64,000 nt of DNA from Bactericera cockerelli. Lineage: Eukaryota; Arthropoda; Insecta; Hemiptera; Triozidae. A model generated the notes under the pieces. The model did not search any database and was not told the origin of the DNA. It was given only the letters and a program-made list of their open reading frames with translations. Numbering within the stretch: the stretch's first letter is position 1; each line of letters begins with the position of its first letter. The DNA is taken from positions 27,926,605-27,990,604 of the forward strand of contig CM044959.1 of the NCBI GenBank assembly GCA_024516035.1, given 5' to 3'. Positions 11,901 to 22,100 of this stretch are shown piece after piece. The position numbers and the translations under genes were made by a program.

Positions 11901-13114
11901 ATTTTGTCTTACCTAATAAAGCATAATATAATAATAATAACAAACTCGCGATCTAACACCCGGGACACGTTCCTCACAGTAAAGACTAAAGCCACACTTG
12001 CAAGCTGTACTTGGAGTTTTAGGGCGAAATTAATAGACAAATTCTATATCTTAAGTCGGTTGTTAAGCGTCGGTTTTCCCTATCTTATACAGTACGCAAT
12101 CGGTGACTTAGCGCCACAGAGGTATTACAAAAACATCTATTAATTCCGCCCTTAGCTACTGATCCGTTAAGATCGTTGGAAAAATCGACTGATTAGTCTG
12201 TTGCTTGGTGCTAATCGAGTTCTTCATTCAGCGGCACTTTTCCAACAGAGGAAAAATATTGTTTACTTAGATTACAAGCTCTCTGATTGGTTGATTAAAA
12301 AATTGACAAAAAAAAAGAAGACATACGCAAATGAGATTGTTTAAATATTAGTTTGGACTTTAAATGTTTGTCCAATCAAACATTGAATTACCGATTCAAA
12401 TTCAATAAAATATTGTATCAATAGTGCCAAAATTCAAATTGACCGATAAAGTAGAAGGTTAATCGGTCAGGTATATGTAATATTAATATAAAACTATGGA
12501 TTCTTTAAATTTTACTCACTTTTCGACTTAAGTGTCGCCTTAAGTCGAAAATTTAAAGAATCCATAGTTTTATATTAATATTACATATACCTAATATTAC
12601 TTGGATTTCTAATATGAACCTGATAACAAATAATTCTTAATCGGTCACTCAATATTCTAAAGACCATTAAGTCTAATTATGCAATTAGGATTGAATATAA
12701 AACAAAATGTAATGAATATGCGTAGGTCTCTAATTTATAATACATACTTAAAATTTATACCTCCTACCAAGTATTCCGTAGTCATCTTGAACATTTTTTT
12801 TTTTTTTAACTGATGGATCTCACTTAGTGAATACAATTGATTTCAAAGGTAAAACATTTCTTCAAACTCACTACCGAGAGGAAGCGTGCCTCAGAATCAG
12901 GATTTAATCTTCTATCTTTTCTTTCTGAATAGGTAAACACCAATGCATGGGCCAGACGCTAGCCCGTTCCAACATTTTCCTTCTCACCGCTTCTCTGCTG
13001 CAGAACTTCGACCTCTGTGTGCCCCCCGGCGAGGACCCCCCTAGTACTCTAGGGGTGGATGGGGTCACGCCCTCCCCGGGCGAATACAATGCCTGGGTCA
13101 CTCTGAGACCCTAG
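5910..13114 (+). CDS. Cyp303a1: Cytochrome P450, CYP303A1-like (5' end damaged)
   Basis: Haem monooxygenase of the CYP2 clan, expected to be anchored in the ER. The Drosophila orthologue (nompH) is needed for bristle and sensory-organ development; its substrate is not established. Exons read: about 5910-6205, 6920-7078, 7707-7963, 9326-9434, 9925-10223, 11596-11737 and 12933-13114. All borders are GT-AG and intron phases join (1,1,0,1,0,1). Motifs in order: proline hinge (PGP, about 5954-5962), helix C WVEQR (exon 2), helix I AGSETT and ExxR as ESVR (exon 5), PERF (exon 6), and haem loop FGAGKHQCMG across exons 6/7 with the Cys ligand. The text of exons 2, 3 and 7 fits CYP303 better than CYP15, CYP18 or CYP305. 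About 475 residues are visible. The N-terminal membrane anchor is not readable, and exon 1 changes frame near 5965-5980. TAG stop at 13112. Confidence 0.88.
6193..6409 (+). repeat. 48-bp tandem repeat spanning the exon 1 donor site
   Basis: The unit begins in the last codons of P450 exon 1 (GGAAAGCGACAAG) and runs through the GTGAGT donor into the intron. Copies start at 6193, 6241, 6289 and 6337, with a partial fifth from 6371. Copies 2 and 3 read CAGGGTTAGTG at the donor. Copy 4 and the partial copy restore CAAGGTGAGTGG, a strong donor. Confidence 0.9.
6776..6906 (-). mobile_element. Short MITE, AGGGCGAAATT termini
   Basis: The termini TAAGGGCGAAATTGACAGAC and ACTTCGCCCTAAA form a terminal inverted repeat shared with the elements at 12019-12154 and 37308-37441. 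It sits in P450 intron 1 and ends about 13 bp before the exon 2 acceptor. The interior is diverged from the other copies. Confidence 0.55.
8025..8210. repeat. Interspersed repeat copy 1 (AAGTTGGCTGGAGA family)
   Basis: Shares the order AAGCCAGGCTAGCTTG, ATATGTGGTTCAG, ACGAGCCA, AAGTTGGCTGGAGA and GGCTACAACAAC with the copy at 8570-8735 in the same P450 intron. Ends are not defined. Confidence 0.5.
8570..8735. repeat. Interspersed repeat copy 2 with 21-bp hairpin
   Basis: Second copy of the family at 8025. Here the stretch ending GGCTGGAGATCAT (8629-8650) is followed, after about 17 bp, by its reverse complement (8668-8688). This makes a near-perfect hairpin that copy 1 lacks. Confidence 0.55.
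9128..9305 (+). repeat. tRNA-type SINE, GTCCCGGTAGCTCAG family
   Basis: tRNA-like head with A box (TAGCTCAGTGG) and B box (GGTTCAAAACC), then a fixed body (CATTGGGGATTTTGACCAC, then CTGGAATAATGGGACTC) that recurs at 47451-47640. The shared body shows a SINE and not a tRNA gene. It sits in P450 intron 3. Confidence 0.8.
10305..10345 (+). repeat. SINE head fragment, GACCTCAGTAGCTTGATC family
   Basis: The first ~30 bp match the full copy that begins at 10464, then the match stops. This is a truncated head. Confidence 0.5.
10464..10605 (+). repeat. tRNA-type SINE, GACCTCAGTAGCTTGATC family
   Basis: A-box-like TAGCTTGATCGATAAGGCGG and B-box GGTTCAAGTCC, followed by the tail TGTGATATCACGAAAGTGAT. 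The same head and tail occur at 27998-28160 (+) and in reverse at 23888-24028. It lies in P450 intron 5. Confidence 0.8.
10690..10835 (-). repeat. SINE, GACCTCAGTAGCTTGATC family (antisense, degenerate)
   Basis: GGGACTCAAACACCGACC and ACTGAGGTTGATT are reverse-complement traces of the B box and head of the neighbouring SINE family. Confidence 0.5.
10840..11060. repeat. Interspersed repeat with GAGCGAAGCGACC end
   Basis: The blocks AACGCAGTGAGGGAGCGAAG, GGTCTGTTCCGTAATAACT and GGGGTCCTAGAATTT recur in inverted, diverged form at 26830-27020. No coding potential seen. Probably a non-autonomous DNA element. Confidence 0.45.
12019..12154 (+). mobile_element. MITE, ~136 bp, TAGGGCGAAATTAATAGA termini
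   Basis: The left end TAGGGCGAAATTAATAGACA and right end TCTATTAATTCCGCCCTTA form a ~20-bp terminal inverted repeat. A second copy of equal length is at 37308-37441. Both keep the internal block CAGTACGCAATC. No coding capacity. Confidence 0.8.
12469..12592. repeat. 124-bp near-perfect palindrome
   Basis: Arms of about 53 nt (from AGGTATATGTAATATTAATA; reverse complement ends at 12592) are identical apart from an extra ~9 nt (ACTCACTTT) on the left side. The loop is about 8 nt. It lies in P450 intron 6. Confidence 0.9.
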
Positions 13115-13440
13115 AACGTGTAACTCCCTGGTTTAACAATGCAGAGCTGAGAATACCAATGCATAGAACACATTTTGACTTCAAAAAGTGATAAAAAGTC
13201 TTGCTAAAACGAATACCAAAGACAGTTCGAATTTCATAAGAATTCGTTAAGAAACATGCCCTACTTGAGTATCTTTACTCTATAGAATGTTATACATGTA
13301 AAGAGGATGTAACTGAATGTGGCCTACCTGAGTAAATCGTTCCATAATCTATTATGGAAGGGTAGAAAAATAATACATTCAACTTAAAAAGAGGTCAATC
13401 GGTTGGTTAATTTTTGTATATTTTGAAATCATAGTAGATA

Positions 13441-13446
13441 AATAAA
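13441..13446 (+). terminator. Candidate polyadenylation signal for the P450 gene
   Basis: AATAAA lies 327 bp after the P450 stop codon, the first canonical hexamer I noticed downstream on this strand. Confidence 0.5.
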
Positions 13447-13467
13447 GGCAGCTATTTTCTTTTTTGT

Positions 13468-13469
<2 letters not shown>

Positions 13470-13503
<34 letters not shown>
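13470..13503. repeat. 34-nt G homopolymer
   Basis: An uninterrupted G run on the plus strand just downstream of the P450 polyadenylation signal. Confidence 0.85.
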
Positions 13504-13505
<2 letters not shown>

Positions 13506-15189
13506 TGACGGTACATTGAAATTAAGTCTTGGGACCTGATAGGATAAACTTCCGATTTTTATTACATCAACACAGTGTTGCGTATCAAGCCAAAGGTAGA
13601 GTACCTTTGCGCTAGTTTCTGATCGTATAATTGTTAACATTTATCTGATCTTCCTTGACTGTAACATATAGACAGAGTTATGTTTGAGGAAAATAATGTA
13701 AGTTATTGACAGTTGACAGGAAATCACGACATCTTTGATATTATTTAGGACCTCTTTTTCTATGGAACTGCAGTTTAAATTATAAATTAAGTAGTATTTT
13801 AAATATGTAACTATTATTGATATGTTTGTAAGTAAGAGTTTTCTTCGCCAAAGTTTTCTTGTTGTAAATATGAACTTTAATTTTTCAAATGTGTAAAATA
13901 TACTTTCTACAATAATTTCCTATTTAAAGAAAATGTTTTTTCTTCCGCTATAAGTTCTCAAAGTTAAAAAAATGAATGTGAGGTGGGAAAGTAATAATAA
14001 TTAATCAACAAAATACACTGTCACTTAGGGAAACAATACTTCCCCGTGAATGGTTCACATCGTATACTGCCAAGTGCAATGAAAGTATTTCGACTTTCCA
14101 CTATCGCTAGATTTTTTTACTATATCACTTGTATTTAAAAAAAAAAATCAACTAATTCTCTTCAAATTTGTTGTATGGGGTAGAATGCGTTTTTTCTCTA
14201 TTCTAAATCCTACAGAAAATTCTGTAGCGCCAAGTTGAAGGAAGACCTCATAATTTTTGGAATTTCTTGAAAATCAGAACTCAACTATAATTTACTGTTT
14301 AAAAAAATGAGCACAATACTTCCAATTATCTAAAATTAGATATTTTCAGACATCATAAAGAAAATAATATAGCTCTCATTATTCAACTAAACTTCTACTT
14401 AGCTTGAAAAAGTAAGGAAACAGAAGAGTTTCCTGGTAAACGAATCATTCTGCTTTAGTAAAAGTATATATCAATTTATCAACAAAGTAGGTAAAATTTA
14501 TACATCAATAAAAAATCATAGAAAACAAAATGTTACAAACTTATGTATTATGTACTCAAAACTTAATGTGACAGAAAAATATGTCATTAAAAAATAAGAG
14601 TGTACGATTAAAGGACGCTTCTATGTGCAGTTAAACTAATGTATTTTTAGGTCGAACAATGATTAGTGAGTATCTCTATCTGTGAGCATCAATCAATGTC
14701 TTACACATTCTTCCAGTTTCAATAATTTTCTTTTTTTCTAAAAAATTTACGAGGGCATCCAAAAAATAAAGGAATTTTCATATAAAATTTGCCGGTTCTT
14801 TCATTTACGTGCAGCGTTAATTCCACGAATTGTAGGGCTAGGTCCCAGGAATTATTCGAAAACTTTCGAAATTTAACAAAGGCACAAAATATCTACGTTT
14901 TTCAAGTATATCTATATCACATTTATGCCTGAAAAAACCGTTAGTTTCATTAAAGAATAAAAATTATGTATACTGACCCTATTACAAAGCAATAACACCA
15001 CAATCATCACATACATTAAGCGGTGATTTTTGCTCTATCACCTCCAGGGGTAACGCATCGATCTGAAAGAATAGAACAGACAAATCGTCTCGAAATTAAT
15101 ATTTATAACTTATAAAACTTTCACCGAAATTTGCCAAGGGATAAAATTTAAAATATATATATATTTTTTATATATGGCCATGATTTTAC

Positions 15190-15757
15190 CTCCTTGCCTC
15201 ATCAACTCACCTTAATATCTACCCCCTTGCCTCATCAACTCACCCTAATATCTACCCCCTTACCTCATCAACTCACCTTAATATCTACCCCCTTCCCTCA
15301 TCAACTCACCTTAATATCTACCCCCTTGCCTCATCAACTCACCTTAATATCTACCCCCTTGCCTCATCAACTCACCTTAAAACTACCCCTTACCTCATCA
15401 ACTCACCTTAATATCTACCCCCTTGCCTCATCAACTCACCTTAATATCTACCCCCTTGCCTCATCAACTCACCTTAATATCTACCCCCTTGCCTCATCAA
15501 CTCACCTTAATATCTACCCCTTGCCTCATCAACTCACCTTAATATCTACCCCCTTGCCTCATCAACTCACCTTAATATCTACCCCCTTGCCTCATCAACT
15601 CACCTTAATATCTACCCCCTTGCTTCATCAACTCACCTTAATATCTACCCCTTGCCTCATCAACTCACCTTAATATCTACCCCCTTGCCTCATCAACTCA
15701 CCTTAAAACTACCCCTTACCTCATCAACTCACCTTTATATCTACCCCCTTCCCCCAT
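15190..15757. repeat. 33-bp minisatellite, about 17 copies
   Basis: The unit (containing CATCAACTCACCTTAATATC) is 33 bp, with 32- and 29-bp variants that differ in C-run length or lack TAT. The long open frame across it is only the in-phase translation of an 11-codon unit. Recognisable but corrupted units continue to about 16450, so the true array is longer. Confidence 0.92.
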
Positions 15758-18740
15758 AAAATCCCCTTTAAAATATCTCCCCTTTTGGCCTCACTTTTCC
15801 CCTTTTAAAAACCCCCCCCCTTTTCCCCTTTCAACTCCCCTTTAAAAAAAAACCCCCTTTCCCCAATAAAAATTCCCTTAATATCTACCCCCCCCTTTTC
15901 AATCCCCTTTTAAAATTACCCCTTGCCTCATAAAATCCCTTTTAAAATTTTTCCCCCTTTTCCTCATAAAAATTCCCCTTTAAAAATTTTCCCCCCCCTT
16001 TGGGGCCCCTTTTAAAAATCACCTTAATATCTACCCCTTGCCCCATAAAATCCCCCTTTTTTTTTAAACCCCTTTTCCCCCATAAAAATCACCCTTAAAA
16101 TCTACCCCTTTTTTCCCCAAAAAATCCCTTAATTTTTACCCCTTGCTCAAAAATCACCTTAAATCTCCCCCCTTGCCTATCAAAATCCCCCTTTAAAATC
16201 CCCCCCTTTGGGCCCCATCAACTCCCCCAAAAATATCTCCCCCCCCTTTTTCATAATCACCTTAAAAATCTCCCCCCCTTCCTCATAAAACTACCCTTAA
16301 AATCTACCCTTGCCTCAAACTCCCCTTTAAAAATTTTCAAACCCCCTTGCCCCCTAAAACACCTTATATTTACCCCTTGCCTCATAATCCCCTTAATATA
16401 AAAACCCCCTTTTCTATCAACTCCCCCTTTAAACCCCCCCCCCGCCTCATAAACCCCAAAATCTATGTACCAACTTTTTTAAAAATTTTTCTTCCCCAAA
16501 AAAAAAAATTTCAAATAAAAATTAAAACTAATTTGGGTTTTATTTTTTTTTTTTTTTTTTTAAAACAAATTTTTTTTATATTATTAAATAATAAATTTTT
16601 GATATTTAATTTTTTTTTTTTAAAATAATTTAAATTATGTCAAAAAATTTTCCCTATATTGTTTTAAAAAAAAAACTCACCTTAAAATTACCCTTCCTGG
16701 GTTTTACCGAAACCCCTCCCTTGCTTTACCAAAAAACCTTTTCCCATTCCAACCCCCCGATTCCCCCCTTTCCCCCTTTTTAATTTTTATCTACCCCCTT
16801 TTTACATCCTTATATAAAAACCCTTGGCTTTTTCTTAAACCCCCTCTTGCCTACCCTTTACCAAAAATTTTTCTCCCCCTTTTTTGGTAAAAAACTCCTT
16901 TATTCTAAATTGCTTTTTAAAAATTTTTTTTTTCAACCTCCCTATAAAAACAAAAAGTTAAACATTAAAAGGTAAAATTGGGTTTTTTTTTAAAAGAGTT
17001 TTTCCCCGGGGGTTTTGAGGGTTAAAAAAAAGGGGTGATTTAAATTATACAAGTGTAGTGGGAGAGTTAAAGTTGAAAAAACCCCCTTTCTATAAATTAA
17101 AAAAAAGAAAAAACTAAAAACCAACAACCGGTTAAAATTTAATTTTAAAAAGGGTAAAAGATTACCCCCGTTAAAAAAAAAAAATTTTTTGTGGGGAGGT
17201 TAAAATTAACATAGAAATAGTGGTTTTGAAGGAATTTTTATTGTTGGGGGGAGGAAATTTTGTTTTAGCCAAGGGGTTAAAAAAAAAGGTTGGAGTTTTT
17301 TGCAAAAATATGTGTTAAAAATTTTTTAAAATTTTTTTATTTTTTACCAATAAGTTAAGGGGATGCCCGGGGGGTTTTTTGTATGATAGGATAAAGGTTA
17401 ATGAGGAGAAGTAATGGGGTTGGGGGAAAGGGGGTTGATTGGTAAAAAAGGGTTTAGTTGGGGAATAGTATTTACTTTTTTTTTTTTCAAATTTTTTTAT
17501 TTTTTTTTTTAAATAATTATTTTTACGACTAAAATTTTTAAAAAAGTATACAGGGGTGGTATAAGTGAAATTTTTGGGGGAAGGTTAGAGGGATATATAT
17601 GAGCGAAATTTGAGTGGGGCATTTTTTTTAAAAGGGGTATGGCCAAATTGTTTTCCCCCGGTTGGAGGTCATTGGGGAGGGAAGTTTTTAAAAAAAAAGG
17701 TAGAGTAAAAATTTTTTTGATTTATGAGCATGTAGATATTTTTTAAATGGGTTTTATGAAAAATTTTTGGAAAGAAGAGAGATTTTTAAATTTTAATTTT
17801 AAAAAATTTTTAAATTGGGGTTTTTCCCCTGTTTTTTTTGGAAAAATTTGAGATTTTAAATTAATTTTGGTTTTATAGTTAAAAAATTTTAATATTAGTT
17901 TGTTTTATAAAAAAAAAAAATTTTTTAAATTTTTTTTTTTAAAGTAGGAAAAAAAAGTAAAAAAGGGGTAAAAAAAATTTAAATAGGGGGGAAAAATTAA
18001 ATTTTGGGTTTTTTAGAAGGGGTAATTTGGGTATAAAAAACTGGGGATTTTAAAGGGGGAAAAGGGTATTAAGTGGTGGTGGGGGTTTTTTTTTTTTTTA
18101 AAAGGGGGGGTTTAAAGGGGGAAAAAGGGGTTTTATTAGGAAAAAGGGAGGGCCAAAAATACCCCGTTTTAATTTAAAAAGAATAATTTAAAAATCGGCT
18201 AAAAAAAAAAAATTTTGATTTTTTTTTTAAAAAAAATTAAAAAAAAATTTTTTTTTTTATAAATTTTATGTTTTAAAAACATAAAAAATATTTTAAAAAA
18301 AATTAATTGGGTAAAATAAATTCCCCTTAAAGGGGTTAAAATTATTAAAAACTTTTTTTTTATTTTTAAAAAAAATTTGGGGGAAGGTTTTTACATTTTT
18401 TTTTCTCATGGTAAAAAATTTGGGAAAATTTTAAAAAATAAACGGGTGATCAAGGGGGGGGGTGTTACGGGGGAAAAATTTTTGTGTTTTTGGGTTTAAA
18501 AAAAACCTGTACATTCTGAAAAGGGGGTAAAATAAAAAGAAAAAAAGTATATTTTGGGAAACCCCCGGGGGGGTTTAAACTTTGGTTTTTTCCAAAAAAA
18601 ATTAGTTTTTTTATTTTTTTTTAAAAAATTTTTTTTTTGTGGTTAAAAACAAGACTAAAATTTTTCATTTTTACTTGCAGTTGGCCCCAAAAAAGTAAAG
18701 AGTTCAATGAGGTTTTAAAAGGCAAATAGCCCAACTTTAA
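15758..18740. other. Second homopolymer-stretched block
   Basis: The minisatellite dissolves into C/T/A runs (about 15758-16450), then into sequence made of homopolymer runs with no readable feature. Character and length match the block at 2851-5909. The last exon or exons of the Nibbler gene probably lie in it and cannot be read. Confidence 0.75.
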
Positions 18741-19132
18741 AAGAGGCCCTTATGTTTTTGTATCTAATAAAGCATTTAATAATAATAATAATAATACGAG
18801 TTCTTATCAACATTACTCCCTACAGTTGAGATTGATTATTTTATTATTACGAATAAGTGTATTTCATCCTCTTCAAAAAAAAAAAAAAAAAATGGCGTTT
18901 ATTGTAGAAAAAAACAGACCGAAAATAATATTTTCTATACCTTAAAGGTATGGGAAGTCAAAAATTATTTTAATTATTTACTTTTTTTTATCAACATTGG
19001 TCAATCACAATTACAATTATTATTTACTTCTGAATAAAACAAACCCACTTGAGAAAAAAAAATCAAGAAAAAAAACATAATCAACTTGTGTAAATAACAT
19101 TCTCTTATGCGTAAATAAAAATATTTTTTTAC

Positions 19133-22100
19133 CTCGCATCTAAACGTAATATTGGCAGGTAGTCTAATGTTGTAGTAAAAAAGAACTTCTTCTAACTGTT
19201 CAAGAACACCGGGAGATTCTATGCGCAAACAATATCCAGGAGGTACATGGGATGACAGCTGAAACAAAGAATGCCCGAAATAGAAATTCAGTTGGTAATA
19301 AAATAATAATACCTAATAATAGTAATAATAATTGTGTTTCTTTGTGTTATTATATCACAATTTTTAGTGGGTAGCGCAGAATTATAGGACTTTTCCATAT
19401 CTTTTAATAACCTAATATCTTATTTTTGCCTATAATTCCGCCACTGGTCGCTGCTCACATTAAAGCAGCTACTGATTTTTCCTCGCGAGGTATGAGTGGA
19501 CCCTGAACATCCAAGAGCAGAAAAAATCCTGCCCCGCTGGAGATCGAACCCAGGTCACCGTGCGTGCAATGCCTAGCGCGCTAACTCACTCGGCCACGGT
19601 GACTTCTAGTTGGTAATAAAATACTATGTGCATTTTTCGTTTTTTTTTAATTCATTATTTTTGTGTTCATCACAATCGTGATATTACAACTACTCAAACT
19701 CCCTTTACTATTTTTTTCAACTTGAGACTCGAACCTCCAAGTTACAAATCTATCGTCATTTTGATCAAGCTTTTCATTAAACATACAAAAATAATACCGA
19801 ACTATTAAAACTGAGAAGGACTAAGAAGCATGTTAACTGAACAGATTCTTAATTAATAAATTCTACAATATAGAACCTGGAGATAGAATATAGAATACAA
19901 TATAAAAGCTGCGAAAACTGGAGATCCCAGATCAAGTTTCTTCTTGATGCAGAGGATCGGTTTAGCAATGCAGAAAGGAAACGCAGCTTCATTTTTGGGA
20001 GCAATTCCAAAATCAGGAGTTTTTGATGAAATTAATGTTTTATGTTTAATAAATATTAAAAGAACTTCCCTATATAGAACCTCGGGCAGATTCATATAAC
20101 CCTGCTACAGGTACTAGTTTATGATCTCACCTGAGCATACGCCGCACCGCGCGTGAGAAGATATCGCTTCTCTCCCTGTTTCACGGCTGCGATACATTCG
20201 TTATGGTCACTCACAGCACACCTGTAGACAGGCAACAGAACACTGGTTACAAACAACAACACTCATCACAAGAAATAGCTGCTTGAGATGAGATGGGCTT
20301 TTTTAATATAAAAAAATCAGGGGGTGTATTCTCATCCGTTTTTAGCTATCTGTTACCGTTTGGACTGTGAAATTGGAACAGACATCGCTAATATGCCATT
20401 TGAGATTTGGGGCCGAATTATAAAACAGGATTAAAGTTAAGATAAGCCGGGACGTCCCTCAACTCGGGCTGTAGTACGCTGTGATTGCTTAAAGATCCGA
20501 CATGGGTGCTTGTCTGGCGTTATAATTTGGCTCATATATACATATCCAGAGAATAATTTCCTATACATTGTAGCTTTTGCTGAGCTAGGTGTGCTCACTT
20601 CATAGGACCACAATCCTATGTCCTTTGTCTAGATTTCAAGATATAAGGTGAGAAACGTAAAAAGTGTAATAGCTAAGCCTGGGTATCTCTCAAGGTAAAT
20701 AATCGCACGGGAGCGGATGGGAACCCTCCTTTGATCAGGGTGATTCATTGCGAATCAGTAGAGAAGAGGAGCCAGCGTCGATGGCATGTTGAATACACCG
20801 GTTCCCTTCAGAACACCGAAGTTAAGCGACATCCAGCGAGGTTAAGACTTGGATGGGTGACCATTCAAATTCTAATTCTCGTGACGCTGGCTTTTCCCGG
20901 CCCCACTCAGGCTGGGTGAGGTCAATGTGAGTAGCAGGTTTGTGAGTTTCCTGCGAATGGAGGGTAAAACCCCCGTCGTGATATGACTATGGCAGTTGAA
21001 AGCGACGTTAAACCCCACTTACAAAAAAAAGTAGAGAAGAGGTTGTATCGAGCAGTTTCTCTTTCTTTCGTAAACGATACATTATTTTTACTTACGTGGT
21101 ATCCATGCCGTGACGACGTAACAATCTGGCCAGGGACTTGAGAGTGACGTCGCACATGAAAGACACTTGGGCTGTAGTGACTGGTTCCTTGTTGGGAGGA
21201 GGCGCTAGCGCTAGCTTCTTGGTTTTCTTTTTAGTCTAAATACAGAAAGAGTTGATAAATCATAATTAAAATAAGGCCATAAATAATAATTTTGTAGAAC
21301 GTAAATTATTTTGTATTTTTTGGATTATTTTGTAATATGTTTTTTTTTTCTTCTTTTTTTTCTAGTACTCAAATTATTTAAATGCTCTTTGTTCCTACCT
21401 AGTATACCTATTTTAATATAAAACTTAGATTTAATTTAATTTGATAATTAGCATTAAAGTTTGTACACTATGTACACATACAATACGAGTATGTATCCTT
21501 TAGTTATTTAGTACAATAAAATTGTAAAATAAAAAAAGATGGTATTTCAATAATCAAATTGCGAGAATACTGTGAGAGAGGAAAGAAAAAGTTTGAGGCA
21601 CCATCAGTTTTACATTTGCGAACAAACAGGAGAAACCCTTGGGCGAGAAAATGAATTTTTTTTTTCTTCTAGGTAGTGTACTGATATTTAATGGGATACT
21701 TTCATCCCGCGTCAAAAATAAACCATGGCACCTGTCTCTTCCTGAGATTTTATCCACGATTTGAATTTATCTGAGCGAGAAAAAGGGTAAACTCACTCCA
21801 GTTTTTCTTGTCGCCCCCACATGTGAACTCAGAACCTCACTCATGAGAAGCGTCAACTCAACGGCTTGGTCTCGACACAGCTGATGGATGACGTCATACA
21901 CTTGCACCAAACAGAAAGCGTCCAGCGCAGCGTACTGAATTTGCGAGGGGCGAAGGGGACGATTCTCCCAGTTGGAAAACTGGTCCTTCTTGTTCAGAAC
22001 CTTGCCGAAGCACTTCAACACCAGGGTCGAGAGGGATTGTTTTGGGTCGGGGTTAGTCTCTGTAAAATGAAAAAAAAGACAGGGCCTTATTTCATACATG

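Larger units (their letters stand above)
13115..15185. other. P450 3' UTR and intergenic, no gene seen
   Basis: A polyadenylation signal AATAAA at 13441-13446 fits the P450 transcript end. A run of 34 G follows at 13470-13503. Beyond that the sequence is AT-rich with no credible frame and no repeat ends that I recognise. Confidence 0.45.

Noticed and set aside
15194..15673. 159-codon frame of an 11-residue repeat
   Set aside because: In-phase translation of a 33-bp minisatellite; units with 29 or 32 bp break the frame elsewhere.
20780..20880. 5S rRNA gene
   Set aside because: The match ends before the 5S 3' stem, and a repeat body and A-rich tail follow. The copy at 51849 has the same structure.
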